Assembly (NCBI RefSeq): GCF_000382485.1 | Contig: NZ_AORY01000001.1 | Coordinates: forward strand, 186,001 to 250,000 | Direction: 5' to 3' | Source of the DNA: Sphingomonas sp. Mn802worker | GTDB taxonomy: Bacteria; Pseudomonadota; Alphaproteobacteria; Sphingomonadales; Sphingomonadaceae | DNA: 64,000 nucleotides | In this document: piece after piece, positions 9,160-19,127 of the stretch | Layout of the letters: every line of letters begins with the position of its first letter | Position numbering within the stretch: position 1 is the first letter of the stretch | Program-made: the position numbers and the translations under genes | Notes under the pieces: generated by a model | The model's input: only the letters and a program-made list of their open reading frames with translations | What the model was told of the DNA's origin: nothing | The model's database searches: none

Positions 9160-9900
9160 TCACACCATCGCCATGCCGCCGTTGACGTGCAGCGTCTGGC
9201 CGGTGACGTAGCCCGCCTCCTTCGATGTCAGATAGACGACGGCGGCGGCGATGTCCTCTCCGGTGCCCAGGTCGCCGTTGGGGATGCGGCCGAGGAGCGC
9301 GCTCTTCTGCGCCTCCGGCAGCACGTCGGTCATCGCCGAACGGATGAAGCCCGGCGCAACGCAATTGACCGTGATGTTGCGGCTGGCGAGCTCCTGCGCC
9401 AGCGCTTTCGACATGCCGACCAGCCCCGCTTTCGATGCGGCGTAGTTCGCCTGCCCCGGATTACCGGTCTGGCCGACGACCGAGGTGATCGAGACGATGC
9501 GACCGAAGCGCTGCTTCATCATCGGCTTGGCCGCCGCACGGATCAGGCGGAACGCGGCCTCCAGATTGACACGGATCACCGTGTCCCATTCCTCGTCCTT
9601 CATCCGCATCGCGAGGTTGTCGCGCGTCACGCCAGCGTTGTTGACGAGGATGTCGAGCCGTCCGCCCAGTGCCTGCACCGCCGCCGGCACAAGCCCGTCG
9701 ACCGAGGCGGCGTCGGACAGGTTGGCGGGCACCGCGACATGATCACCGTCCAGCGTCGCGCGGAAAGCCTCCAGCTTGTCGGCGTTCGAGCCCGATACCG
9801 CGAGCCGTGCCCCCTGCGCCGCCAGCCCGCGCGCAATTGCCGAACCGATGCCGCCCGACGCGCCGGTCACCAGCGCCGTCATGCCTGAAAGATCGAACAT
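9160..9900 (-). CDS. fabG: 3-oxoacyl-[acyl-carrier-protein] reductase
   Basis: NADPH-dependent reduction of beta-ketoacyl-ACP in fatty-acid synthesis. The 246-residue short-chain dehydrogenase has the cofactor loop TGASGGIGSAIA near residue 12, NNAGVTRD near 85, Ser in SITSVVG, and the YAASK catalytic Tyr/Lys near 150. The C-terminal GQTLHVNGGMAMV is typical of FabG. ATG at 9900 follows an AGGAGAG site; an upstream ATG at 9930 would add ten non-conserved residues. It is flanked by fabD upstream and acpP downstream, so the reductase role in fatty-acid synthesis is well supported. Confidence 0.96.
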   Translation of the reverse strand: MFDLSGMTALVTGASGGIGSAIARGLAAQGARLAVSGSNADKLEAFRATLDGDHVAVPANLSDAASVDGLVPAAVQALGGRLDILVNNAGVTRDNLAMRMKDEEWDTVIRVNLEAAFRLIRAAAKPMMKQRFGRIVSITSVVGQTGNPGQANYAASKAGLVGMSKALAQELASRNITVNCVAPGFIRSAMTDVLPEAQKSALLGRIPNGDLGTGEDIAAAVVYLTSKEAGYVTGQTLHVNGGMAMV

Positions 9901-9926
9901 TCCCGCTCTCCTCAAAGGGTTTTGGG

Positions 9927-10886
9927 TCACAAGGTCTTGGTCAGGGCTTCGACGTCGTCCATCGTCACCACGCTGGTGACGGTCGCGTCGGGGACGATGC
10001 GCTTGACCATGGGTGCGAGCACCTTGCCGCCGAACTCGACGAACTCGGTCACGCCCGCGTCGGCCATCGCGAGCACCGACTCGCGCCAGCGCACCCGGCC
10101 GGTCACCTGCTCGACGAGCAGGCGGCGGATCGCACCCGGATCCGCGACCGCAGCGGCATCGACGTTGGCGAACACGGGGACGAGCGGCGCGCGCAGGTCC
10201 GCCTCGGCAAGCGCCGCCTCCATCGCGGTCGCGGCATCGGCCATCAGCGCGCAGTGGAACGGCGCCGAGACGGGCAGCAGCACCGCGCGCTTCGCCCCCA
10301 TCTCCTTCGCCAGCGCGACTGCGCGCTCGACCGCGGCACGATGGCCCGAGATCACGACCTGCGACGGATCATTGTCGTTGGCGACGGTGCAGACCTGCTC
10401 TGCGCCGCCCTCCGCCAGGATAGAGTCGACCGCGGCGCCCGCAATCACGCTCGCCTTCTCGACATCGGCGCCGAGGAGTGCGGCCATTGCCCCCTCGCCG
10501 ACCGGTACCGCCGCCTGCATGGCGCGCCCGCGCAGTTTCAGCAGCCGCGCAGTGGTCGCGAGGTCGAGCGCTTCGGCCGCGCACAAGGCGCTATATTCGC
10601 CCAGCGAATGACCCGCGACATAATCGACCTTGTCCGCCAGCCGCACGCCGCCTTCTTGGGCGAGCACGCGCAAGGTCGCGATCGCATTCGCCATGATCGC
10701 GGGCTGCGCGTTCTCGGTCAGGGTCAGGTCGTCGGCCGGACCTTCCCACATCACGCGGCTCAGATGCTGGCCGAGCGCGTCGTCGACCTCCTCGAACACC
10801 GCGCGCGCGACCGGCGACGCGTCGCTGAGCGTTTTGCCCATGCCGACCGCCTGGCTGCCTTGCCCTGGAAAAATGAATGCGCGCAT
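9927..10886 (-). CDS. fabD: Malonyl-CoA:ACP transacylase
   Basis: Transfers malonyl groups from CoA to ACP to supply fatty-acid elongation. The 319-residue protein starts with MRAFIFPGQGSQAVGMG and has the nucleophile elbow VAGHSLGEYSAL (catalytic serine) near residue 93, plus PVSAPFHCALM carrying the catalytic histidine near 201. Start ATG at 10886 sits behind GGAGAGG. It heads the fabD-fabG-acpP-fabF-mltG series on the minus strand, 26 bases ahead of fabG. Confidence 0.96.
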   Translation of the reverse strand: MRAFIFPGQGSQAVGMGKTLSDASPVARAVFEEVDDALGQHLSRVMWEGPADDLTLTENAQPAIMANAIATLRVLAQEGGVRLADKVDYVAGHSLGEYSALCAAEALDLATTARLLKLRGRAMQAAVPVGEGAMAALLGADVEKASVIAGAAVDSILAEGGAEQVCTVANDNDPSQVVISGHRAAVERAVALAKEMGAKRAVLLPVSAPFHCALMADAATAMEAALAEADLRAPLVPVFANVDAAAVADPGAIRRLLVEQVTGRVRWRESVLAMADAGVTEFVEFGGKVLAPMVKRIVPDATVTSVVTMDDVEALTKTL

Positions 10887-10938
10887 CGCCCTCTCCGTGC
10901 GTGAAGGGCTGCGCTGCTAGGCGCGAGCGCGAAAGTGG

Positions 10939-12393
10939 TCAACCGGAGCGGCGGACCAGTACGGCCTCCGGGCTCGGCGAAAACATGCGCCGCGCGATCG
11001 CGCCGGGCACCAGCGGCTCGAGCCCCAATGTGCGCAGGATGTCGCCGACCTTCGTCGGTGGCGACGGGTAGCGTGCGACGATCTGCCCCGCTGGCGCATG
11101 ATCCGCATTGACGATCTCGAGCCCACCCGGCCGCGCAGGTGCGTAGCGCAAATTCTCGCGACCCGCGTACAGCATCGGGATCAGCGCGCGGCGCACCGTC
11201 TGCGGATCGGCGGCGATCAGCTCGCGGGAGTGCTGCGCGGACGCCTCGACCATCGCTTCCATGACCCAGCGCGGGTGCGCGTTGCCCACGCCCATCAGCA
11301 GGAGGTTGCTCGACACGATCGCTGCGAGCAGCAGCGTCCGCCATAGTGGCGCGAGCCGCGCCGCCCAGACTGCCACCATGACCACCGCCGCCAGCGCAGG
11401 CAGCGTGAAGTAACGCGGATTGAGCACCAGCTTGCCATAGAGCGCAGCGACCAGCAGGAACATCGCAACCGCCATCGCGCTCAACACCACCATCCGCGGG
11501 CGCTGCGCCACCGGCACCATGCGCCATGCGCCAAGCGCCACTGCTGCGCCCGCGACCCAGAACAGCGCGCCGAAATCGTCGTTGATCAGCAGCACCAGCA
11601 ACGGATCGATCGGCGGCCACAGCAGGAAATTGCCCTCCATATTGGCGGCACGGTTGATGTGGTCGTCGTGATTGAACGCGATTGTGTAGCGGCGCAGCGG
11701 ATCGCCGGTCAGCACCCATTGGTACAGCGCCTCGCCGCCCAGCACGATCGCGACACCGACACCGACCGCGATCAGCACGCCGCGCGGTACCGGGCGACCG
11801 AGCAGGAACAGCGGCACCAGCCCGACGAGCGGCAACACGCTCGTCTCGCGGCACAGCACCGCGACGCCGAACGCGACGCCGGCAGCGCCGCCGCTGATGT
11901 ATCCGGCACGATCCGCCCGCGCGCCGCCCAGCAGCATGATGCCGAGGATCAGCGCCGCCGCCTCGATCAGGTCGACCGACACCGTGGTCGCGTGGCTCAC
12001 GATAACCGGAAGCGTCGCAGTCAGCAGCGCGGCGATCCAGCCGCTTCGTGCGCCTGCGACCTTGCCAGCGAACACTCCAGTCACCGCGACGATGCAGGCG
12101 TAGAAGATCATCGCCGTCACCGCGAATGCCGCAAACCCCTGCCCCAGCAGCCGCAACATCGCAGCAAAGGTGATCGTCAGCGGAAAGCGCGTTGTCCAGT
12201 GATTGTCGCCCGCGAACGGCGGTTGCGTCATCACCTTCATCGCGCCCTGCCAGTAGAGCGAATCGTCCGACGCCTCGAAACCGATCCAGCCGATCCACAG
12301 CGCGAGCGCTGCACATCCGAGCAGCAGCAGGAGCCACGGCAGCGGTCGCGTGCGGTCCCCGGCGTCGACGCGATAGGTATGATCGATCTTCAT
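10939..12393 (-). CDS. Membrane glycosyltransferase of the GT-C/ArnT-PMT type
   Basis: A 484-residue polytopic membrane protein with about ten hydrophobic helices, the first at residues 19-40. Just after the first helix it has FEASDDSLYWQGA, an acidic-pair motif at the position where GT-C enzymes (protein mannosyltransferases, ArnT) carry the catalytic aspartate, and later TTRFPLTITFA, as in the GT39/GT83 families. A soluble C-terminal region of about 120 residues follows. The likely reaction is transfer of a sugar from a polyprenyl-phosphate donor to an envelope acceptor; the acceptor is unknown. No SD is obvious. It is followed after 52 bases by fabD on the same strand but is probably functionally separate. 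Confidence 0.72.
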   Translation of the reverse strand: MKIDHTYRVDAGDRTRPLPWLLLLLGCAALALWIGWIGFEASDDSLYWQGAMKVMTQPPFAGDNHWTTRFPLTITFAAMLRLLGQGFAAFAVTAMIFYACIVAVTGVFAGKVAGARSGWIAALLTATLPVIVSHATTVSVDLIEAAALILGIMLLGGARADRAGYISGGAAGVAFGVAVLCRETSVLPLVGLVPLFLLGRPVPRGVLIAVGVGVAIVLGGEALYQWVLTGDPLRRYTIAFNHDDHINRAANMEGNFLLWPPIDPLLVLLINDDFGALFWVAGAAVALGAWRMVPVAQRPRMVVLSAMAVAMFLLVAALYGKLVLNPRYFTLPALAAVVMVAVWAARLAPLWRTLLLAAIVSSNLLLMGVGNAHPRWVMEAMVEASAQHSRELIAADPQTVRRALIPMLYAGRENLRYAPARPGGLEIVNADHAPAGQIVARYPSPPTKVGDILRTLGLEPLVPGAIARRMFSPSPEAVLVRRSG

Positions 12394-12599
12394 GGGTTCG
12401 ACGCCTAGCCCGCGGCCACTTGCGATTTGGTTGAAGCGCCTCAGACTGGCGTGTTTCTGTCCCCTCGTTCAGGAAAGACGCCGCCTCGCGACACTTTGCG
12501 ACCAATTTGCATAGCCCCCGACACGGGAACGCGACACGCACTTCCTAATTTAGCTTTCGACGGCGGGTGACGCCGCCGCGAACAACGGGAGCCAAGATC

Positions 12600-12959
12600 A
12601 TGTTCAAGAAGATCATCCTTTCCGCCATTTCCGCCTCGGTCGCGCTGACGCCGATCGTCGCTGCCTCCGCCGAGGCGCAGACCCGCACCGTGACCACCGT
12701 GAAGGAGCGTCGCAACGGCACGGTCGTGCAGCGCACGGTGACGACGCGGCAGAACAACGCACGCAATTGGCGCGCCGGACAGCGCTTCGATCGTCGCTAC
12801 GCACCCAATTACCGGGTGATCGACTATCGCCAGTACCGCGGTCGCGGCCTGTATGCGCCGCCGCGTGGCTATCGCTGGGTCCGCTCGGGGAATGACGCGG
12901 TACTCGTCGCCGACCGTGGCGGCAACGTCCGCACCGTGGTGACGCGGATTTATCGCTGA
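12600..12959 (+). CDS. RcnB-like secreted protein
   Basis: Small exported protein of 119 residues with a signal peptide (residues 1 to about 27, ending SAEAQ). The body is rich in Arg, Thr and Val and ends in the RcnB-family pattern VIDYRQYRGRGLYAPPRGYR followed by WVRSGNDAVLVA. In E. coli RcnB is periplasmic and modulates nickel/cobalt export; many alphaproteobacteria have several such paralogues of unknown role. No rcnA exporter is nearby, so a metal role is only a family inference. ATG at 12600 follows GGGAGCC; a GTG at 12567 is less likely. Two hairpins follow the stop. Confidence 0.75.
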   Translation: MFKKIILSAISASVALTPIVAASAEAQTRTVTTVKERRNGTVVQRTVTTRQNNARNWRAGQRFDRRYAPNYRVIDYRQYRGRGLYAPPRGYRWVRSGNDAVLVADRGGNVRTVVTRIYR

Positions 12960-12975
12960 ACCCCTTCTGCCTTGC

Positions 12976-12995
12976 GCCGGACGCATTGATCCGGC
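12976..12995 (+). terminator. Short hairpin after the RcnB-like gene
   Basis: GCCGGA (12976-12981) and TCCGGC (12990-12995) form a perfect 6-bp stem with an 8-nt loop 17 bases after the stop. There is no T-run. It could be part of a transcript end together with the next hairpin. Confidence 0.3.
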
Positions 12996-13012
12996 ATAGG
13001 GTAGGACGCTTC

Positions 13013-13039
13013 GGGCGGGACGGTTCAACCGTTCCGCCC
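13013..13039 (+). terminator. Strong hairpin between the RcnB-like gene and rpsF
   Basis: An 11-bp stem (13013-13023 with 13029-13039, one G-T pair) closes a TTCAA loop and is followed by TTCGCTTGTTTC. This fits a terminator for the upstream gene. It is also 80 bases before rpsF, so it could instead be part of the rpsF leader, where S6:S18 autoregulatory structures are known in many bacteria. I could not recognise the CCG-bulge motif of that leader with confidence. Confidence 0.55.
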
Positions 13040-13119
13040 TTCGCTTGTTTCAAGACGACAGCCGGAGGGCGGTGCGCATGGGGCGTCCGTCAGCGATCGG
13101 CCAACACAGAAGGTAGCAC

Positions 13120-13563
13120 ATGGCTCTCTACGAGCACGTGTTCCTTGCGCGCCAGGACTTGGCACAGGCGCAGGTGGACACGCTGGCTGAAAACGCCAGC
13201 AAGATCGTGACCGACCACGGCGGTCGCGTCGTGAAGACCGAGAATTGGGGCCTGCGCAGCCTCGCGTACCGCATCGCAAAGAACCGCAAGGCGCATTACG
13301 TGATGCTCGAGATCGACGCTCCGGGCGAGACCGTCGCCGAGATCGAGCGTCAGGCCGGCATCAACGAAGACATCATCCGCTACATGACCGTCCGCGTCGA
13401 CGAGCTGGAGCAGGGTCCGACCGTCATGATGCGCAAGCAGGAGCGCGACCGTGAGCGTCGTGCCGACCGCGGCGAGCGCGGCGGCGACCGTGGTGAGCGT
13501 GGTGGTGATCGCGGCGACCGCGGCGGCGACCGTGGCCCCCGCCGTGAGGAGGAGTTCGCGTAA
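13120..13563 (+). CDS. rpsF: 30S ribosomal protein S6
   Basis: Binds 16S rRNA together with S18 in the platform of the small subunit. The 147-residue protein has the S6 core ([53 protein letters not shown]) in residues 1-108. A charged low-complexity tail then repeats GERGGD/GDRGGD units (residues about 112-140) and ends REEEFA. Tails of variable length are usual in alphaproteobacterial S6. The stop TAA shares its last base with the ATG of rpsR (TAATG), giving tight coupling of S6 and S18. AAGG lies upstream of the start. Confidence 0.97.
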   Translation: MALYEHVFLARQDLAQAQVDTLAENASKIVTDHGGRVVKTENWGLRSLAYRIAKNRKAHYVMLEIDAPGETVAEIERQAGINEDIIRYMTVRVDELEQGPTVMMRKQERDRERRADRGERGGDRGERGGDRGDRGGDRGPRREEEFA

Positions 13564-13787
13564 TGGCCCGTCCGTTTTTCCGCCGTCGCAAGTCGTGCCC
13601 GTTCAGCGCCAAGGATGCGCCCCGGATCGACTACAAGGACGTCCGTCTGCTTCAGGGCTTCGTGTCCGAGCGCGGCAAGATCGTGCCCTCGCGCATCACC
13701 AGCGTGTCGGCCAAGAAGCAGCGTGAGCTCGCGCAGGCGATCAAGCGTTCGCGTCACCTGGGCCTGCTGCCCTACATCGTGAAGTAA
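13563..13787 (+). CDS. rpsR: 30S ribosomal protein S18
   Basis: Partner of S6 in the 30S subunit. The 74-residue basic protein contains [19 protein letters not shown] and [20 protein letters not shown], standard S18 blocks, and ends [13 protein letters not shown]. The N-terminus [20 protein letters not shown] carries a single Cys. It starts on the last base of the rpsF stop and is followed by rplI after 12 bases, the usual S6-S18-L9 order. Confidence 0.98.
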   Translation: MARPFFRRRKSCPFSAKDAPRIDYKDVRLLQGFVSERGKIVPSRITSVSAKKQRELAQAIKRSRHLGLLPYIVK

Positions 13788-13799
13788 GGAGTAGCAGAC

Positions 13800-14393
13800 A
13801 TGGACGTCATTCTGCTCGAGCGCGTCGAGAAGCTCGGCGCCATCGGCGACGTGGTGAAGGTGAAGGACGGGTTCGCCCGCAACTTCCTTCTGCCGCGCAA
13901 GAAGGCGCTGCGCGCCAACGAAGCCAACCGCAAGGTGTTCGAGGCCAATCGCGCCCGCATCGAGGCTGACAATGCGGCCCGCCGCGGCGATGCCGAGAAG
14001 GAAGCCGGCTCGTTCAAGGACGCGCAGGTCACGCTGATCCGCCAGTCGTCGAACACCGGTCAGCTCTACGGCTCGGTCGCGGTCCGCGATCTGGTGGAGG
14101 CGCTGAACGAAGCCAAGTACAAGGTCACGAAGAGCCAGGTCGTGCTCGATCGTCCGATCAAGGCGATCGGCCTGTACGACGTCAAGGTGCAGCTGCACCC
14201 CGAGGTCGTGGTGAACGTCAAGGTCAACGTCGCGCGCTCGCCCGAAGAGGCCGAGATGCAGGCGTCGGGCGTCGACGTCATGCAGCAGGTCTTCGAGGAA
14301 GGCCGCGACCAGGGCGGCTTCGTCGAGGCGTACGACCCTAACGCGGAGCCCGGTGCCACCGCCGAGGTCCAGCAGGAGCAGGCGCAGGGCTGA
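13800..14393 (+). CDS. rplI: 50S ribosomal protein L9
   Basis: Binds 23S rRNA domain V at the base of the L1 stalk. The 197-residue protein begins MDVILLERVEKLGAIGDVVK and has VKDGFARNFLLPRKKALRA, the N-terminal RNA-binding signature, followed by the long connecting helix and the C-terminal domain. A tail of about 45 acidic residues (from roughly 155) extends beyond the 150-residue E. coli protein, as in other alphaproteobacteria. AAGGAG precedes the start. A strong terminator follows the stop after 20 bases. Confidence 0.97.
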   Translation: MDVILLERVEKLGAIGDVVKVKDGFARNFLLPRKKALRANEANRKVFEANRARIEADNAARRGDAEKEAGSFKDAQVTLIRQSSNTGQLYGSVAVRDLVEALNEAKYKVTKSQVVLDRPIKAIGLYDVKVQLHPEVVVNVKVNVARSPEEAEMQASGVDVMQQVFEEGRDQGGFVEAYDPNAEPGATAEVQQEQAQG

Positions 14394-14413
14394 GCCCCAC
14401 GTCGCTTCGGCAA

Positions 14414-14451
14414 CGAAAAAGGCCGCTCGGGCAACCGGGCGGCCTTTTTCG
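14414..14451. terminator. Bidirectional intrinsic terminator after rplI
   Basis: CGAAAAA, GGCCGCTCGG, GCAA, CCGGGCGGCC and TTTTTCG read in order give a 10-bp GC stem (one T-G pair) flanked by A5 on the left and T5 on the right. It ends the rpsF-rpsR-rplI transcript and can equally end transcripts coming from the minus strand, including the small candidate gene at 14472-14549. Confidence 0.92.
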
Positions 14452-14471
14452 TGTCGATATGGTTTGCGTTA

Positions 14472-14549
14472 TTACGGGTTCATCAGCACCGCGGTAATCA
14501 CGGCCGAGAACGGTATCAGCGCCATCATGACGGGGAAGAACTGCTTCAT
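14472..14549 (-). CDS. Candidate 25-residue hydrophobic microprotein
   Basis: Between the rplI terminator and the MarR gene lies an ATG frame of 26 codons on the minus strand. It starts MKQFFPVMMALIPF and ends VLMNP with TAA. The product is one predicted transmembrane helix (residues 4-22) after a single Lys. CAAGG lies about 8 bases upstream of the ATG, and the frame ends 21 bases before a bidirectional terminator, so it has the parts of a small transcription unit. I do not recognise it as any known toxin or small membrane protein. The stretch is otherwise non-coding, and expression is unproven. Confidence 0.45.
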   Translation of the reverse strand: MKQFFPVMMALIPFSAVITAVLMNP

Positions 14550-14685
14550 GATCGTACCTTGCAACAGCGAAGACGTGTTGCGCGGTACAATGCACGACGC
14601 GCTTTAGGGTTTCCGCAGGATTAACAAGCCGGCCGTCCCGCGATGACCCGATCGCGTGACCACGTGAACATGCCTGAGCGACGCC

Positions 14686-15177
14686 TCAGATGCCCTGTGT
14701 GGCGCGGAACTGCACCCGCGCTTCCTCGCCCATCAGATGCTGCATCACGATCCAAGCGCCCGCGACCGCTTCCGGCCCCGCTGCCTTGTACGCGCGGGCG
14801 ACATTGTCATGCAGTTCATCGAAGATGGCTCGCTCCAGCTTCGCTCCTTCCGGGGTCAGCTTCATCAGCCGCTGTCGCCGATCGCGGTCGCCGGCCTGCT
14901 GCTCCATCAAGCCCTTGGTGATCAACTGCTTGGCGACGCGCCCGAACGACTGTTTGGTGATGCCGAGGATCGCCAGCAGCGCGGTCACGTTGATCCCCGG
15001 CTGCCGCGCGACGAAGTACAGGATCCGGTGGTGTGCGCGTCCAAGCCCAAGCGCCGCGAGCGTCTCGTCGGCGTGTCGCAGGTGACGCGTGTTGCTGAAG
15101 AACATCAGGTCCATCCCGCCGCGAATCGTCTCTTCGCGCAGGATCTGATCGTGGGGCGGGGTCACGATATCACTCAT
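14686..15177 (-). CDS. MarR-family transcriptional regulator
   Basis: A 163-residue winged-helix regulator. Its core, HHRILYFVARQPGINVTALL then AILGITKQSFGRVAKQLITK, is the MarR DNA-recognition region, followed by the wing DRDRRQRLMKLTPEG. Dimerisation helices lie at both ends. ATG at 15177 gives MSDIVTPPHDQ; the open frame continues upstream but without conserved sequence. No adjacent transporter or enzyme identifies its target: mutL lies upstream on the same strand and the microprotein downstream. Its ligand is unknown. Confidence 0.88.
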   Translation of the reverse strand: MSDIVTPPHDQILREETIRGGMDLMFFSNTRHLRHADETLAALGLGRAHHRILYFVARQPGINVTALLAILGITKQSFGRVAKQLITKGLMEQQAGDRDRRQRLMKLTPEGAKLERAIFDELHDNVARAYKAAGPEAVAGAWIVMQHLMGEEARVQFRATQGI

Positions 15178-15251
15178 GGCAGGAGTGATGCCGCAGTAAT
15201 TTATGTTACGCCATAGCCAGTTTGGACCATGCAGCGTCCTGAATCGGGCGA

Positions 15252-17021
15252 TCAGCGCCGGCCGAACAGTTTCTCGATGTCGCCATGCGCCAGTTTGACC
15301 CAGGTCGGGCGACCGTGGTTGCACTGGCCGGAGTGCGGTGTCGCCTCCATTTCGCGCAGCAGCGCATTCATCTCCACCACAGACAGCACGCGGCCGGCGC
15401 GCACTGAGCCGTGGCACGCCATCGTGCCGGCGACCGCGTCGAGCCGCTCGCGCAAGCTCAGCGCCTCGTCGAACGCGGCCAGTTCATCGGCCAGATCGGT
15501 CACCAATCCGCTCGGGTCGGCGCTGCCAAGCAGCGCCGGCGTCGCACGCACCAGCATCGCGCGCGGGCCGAAGCGCTCCAGCTCCAGCCCCAGTTCGGCG
15601 AGCTCGCCGCTACGCGCCTCGAGCCGATCGCACGCAGGCTCCTCCAGTTCGACCACCTCGGGCAGCAGCAGCGCCTGGCTGGCGACGGTGCCGCCGGCGA
15701 GCGCACGACGCATGCGTTCCAACACCAGCCGCTCGTGCGCGGCATGCTGGTCGACCAGCACGAGACCGTCAGCCGCTTCTGCAACGATATAGGTCTTGCT
15801 CACCTGCCCGCGCGCGACACCGAGCGGGTGCTCGGCTGTCTCGGGTGGCGGCACCCAGGCCGGCTCTGCGCGCGCCTGTGGCGGCGCCGCGATGAAGCTT
15901 GGACGCCGATCATTGAGGTAGGTCGGCGGGCTCGTGCGCTCGATCAGGCTGGCCTGCACCTCGTATGCGGGCGTCGCCGGAAGTGGCTCGGGCTGCCACA
16001 TTGCCAGCGCATCCTCGCTCGGTCGCTGCACCGCGCGGTGTCCGGCCGCGTCGAGCGCGCGGCGCAGGCCGGACACGATCGTGCCGCGGATCATGGCCGG
16101 ATCGCGGAATCGCACCTCGGTCTTGGCCGGGTGGACGTTGACGTCGACCAGATCGGCGGGCAGGTCGAGGAACAGCGCCACCACCGCGTGCCGGTCACGC
16201 GGCATCATTTCGGCATAGGCACCGCGCAACGCGCCGAGCAGCAGCCGATCCTTCACCGGACGACCGTTGACGAAGAGATATTGGTGGTCCGCCACCCCGC
16301 GATGAAACGTCGGCAACCCGGCGACACCGCCCAGCACCACCTCGTCGCGAATGAAGTCGATCGCGACCGCATTGTCGGCGAGCGCGCGGTCGGTCAGCGC
16401 GGCGACGCGTTCGGGTCGGTCGTGCTGCGCTGGCACCGACAGCGTGCGACGCCCGTCATGCTCGACCGCGAAAGCGATCTCGGGTCGCGCCAGCGCCAGC
16501 CGACGTACAACATCGAGACAGGCGGCATATTCCGCGCGGGTGCTGCGCAGGAACTTGCGCCTGGCCGGCACGCGAGCGAACAGACCCTCGACCACCACGC
16601 GCGTACCCGGCGGCAGCGCGGCCGGTCCCTCGCGCACCACCGTGCCGTTGTCGACGACGCGCGCCCAGCCCTCCGAACCCGCCGGCCGGCTCTCGATCGT
16701 CACGCGCGCGACACTGGCGATCGAGGGCAGCGCCTCGCCGCGGAAACCCAGTGTCTCGACGCGATCGATGTCCTCGTGCGGCAGCTTGGAGGTGGCGTGG
16801 CGTTCGAGCGCGAGCGCGATCTCCGCCGGCGCCATGCCGCAGCCGTCATCGGCCACCGCGATCCGCTCGACCCCGCCTGCGGACAGTTCCACCGCGATCC
16901 GCGTCGCGCCGGCGTCGATTGCGTTCTCGACCAGTTCCTTCAACGCACTGGCCGGTCTTTCCACCACTTCACCGGCAGCGATACGGTTGACCAAATGCTC
17001 GGGCAGACGACGTATTGACAC
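15252..17021 (-). CDS. mutL: DNA mismatch repair protein MutL
   Basis: Couples MutS mismatch recognition to strand removal. The 589-residue protein starts with a GTG giving MSIRRLPEHLVNRIAAGEVV, the universal MutL N-terminus; the frame extends 43 codons further upstream without conservation. GHKL ATPase motifs are ENAIDAGAT, DDGCGM and GFRGEALPSI. The C-terminal domain has DQHAAHERLVLE, which fits the DQHA(x2)E(x4)E endonuclease metal motif, then MACHGSVRAG and QCNHGRPTW. It therefore looks like a nicking MutL of the type found in bacteria without MutH. It diverges from mreB with a 134-base gap. Confidence 0.96.
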   Translation of the reverse strand: MSIRRLPEHLVNRIAAGEVVERPASALKELVENAIDAGATRIAVELSAGGVERIAVADDGCGMAPAEIALALERHATSKLPHEDIDRVETLGFRGEALPSIASVARVTIESRPAGSEGWARVVDNGTVVREGPAALPPGTRVVVEGLFARVPARRKFLRSTRAEYAACLDVVRRLALARPEIAFAVEHDGRRTLSVPAQHDRPERVAALTDRALADNAVAIDFIRDEVVLGGVAGLPTFHRGVADHQYLFVNGRPVKDRLLLGALRGAYAEMMPRDRHAVVALFLDLPADLVDVNVHPAKTEVRFRDPAMIRGTIVSGLRRALDAAGHRAVQRPSEDALAMWQPEPLPATPAYEVQASLIERTSPPTYLNDRRPSFIAAPPQARAEPAWVPPPETAEHPLGVARGQVSKTYIVAEAADGLVLVDQHAAHERLVLERMRRALAGGTVASQALLLPEVVELEEPACDRLEARSGELAELGLELERFGPRAMLVRATPALLGSADPSGLVTDLADELAAFDEALSLRERLDAVAGTMACHGSVRAGRVLSVVEMNALLREMEATPHSGQCNHGRPTWVKLAHGDIEKLFGRR

Positions 17022-17035
17022 TGCGAAGCCCCTAG

Positions 17036-18196
<1,161 letters not shown>

Positions 18197-18209
18197 GAGT
18201 CAGACGCAC

Positions 18210-19127
18210 ATGGCGCCGCCGCGTGATCGGCGCCCGGGTTTTTCGCGACGGGCGCAATATGGTGTGTTCTTCGGCTACATCCTCGCCATCGCCGGCGGGG
18301 TTGTGGGTGCGGTGTTGCTCGCGCTGTCGCTGTTGAACCCGACCGGCTTCTCCGCCGCGCGCGCAGCCGTGGCGGAGGTGACCGCTCCTGTATCCGGCGC
18401 GATTGCGGTCGCGGTCGATAGCGTGTCCGGCATCCCCGACGCGATCGCGTCTTGGTGGGACGTTCACGGCAAGAATGCGGCGCTGACGGCGCAGGTCGCG
18501 CGGGCGCGTCCGGCCCTCGTCGCCGGCCATCTGGCGCAGCTGGAGAACGCGCGGCTCCGTCGCCTGCTCGCCGTGCGCGACCTCGACCCCGCCGTCGTCG
18601 TCACCGCGCGGATCGTCAGCAGCAGCGCGACGAGCACGCGCCGATACGGGCTGCTCAATGCCGGTAGCTGGCAGGGCGTGCGCGAGGGGCAACCGGTGCT
18701 GGGCCCCGAGGGGCTCGTCGGACGCGTGCTGGAAACCGGCCCCAATACCGCACGCGTGCTGCTGCTGACCGATCCGCAGAGCATCGTGCCGGTCCGCCGA
18801 CTTCGCGACGGCCTGCCCGCGCTCGCCGCTGGTCGCGGCGACGGGCTGGTCGACATTCGCGTGATCGACACCGATGACGCGCATTTCAGGCCGGGCGACC
18901 TCTTCGTCACGTCGGGCAGCGGCGGGATCTTCGGCCCCGGCGTCCTGGTCGCGCGTGCGTTGCGCGGCGGCCCCGAGGCTGCGCCGGCGAAGCCGTTCGC
19001 GCGCCCCGATACGCTCGACATCGTGTCGGTGCGGCGCATCTACGCGCCGCCGTTGCTGCCGGCCCGCGTCGCGGTGGCCGGCGCCGCAGCATTGCCTTCG
19101 CCGACCGCCACCCCACCTGCCCCGTGA
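18210..19127 (+). CDS. mreC: Rod-shape-determining protein MreC
   Basis: Periplasmic scaffold of the elongasome that contacts PBP2. The 305-residue protein has a basic N-terminus, one membrane helix (about residues 21-45), a helical coil that ends near LRRLLAVRDL, and the MreC beta-barrel domains with SSSATSTRRYGLLNAGSWQG and GPEGLVGRVLETGPNTARVL. The C-terminus after about residue 285 is Ala/Pro-rich. It begins 13 bases after mreB and its stop overlaps mreD. Confidence 0.95.
   Translation: MAPPRDRRPGFSRRAQYGVFFGYILAIAGGVVGAVLLALSLLNPTGFSAARAAVAEVTAPVSGAIAVAVDSVSGIPDAIASWWDVHGKNAALTAQVARARPALVAGHLAQLENARLRRLLAVRDLDPAVVVTARIVSSSATSTRRYGLLNAGSWQGVREGQPVLGPEGLVGRVLETGPNTARVLLLTDPQSIVPVRRLRDGLPALAAGRGDGLVDIRVIDTDDAHFRPGDLFVTSGSGGIFGPGVLVARALRGGPEAAPAKPFARPDTLDIVSVRRIYAPPLLPARVAVAGAAALPSPTATPPAP

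Noticed and set aside
13440..13560. Possible CRISPR-like repeat in rpsF
   Set aside because: The repeats are in-frame coding units of an S6 tail without spacers of uniform length.
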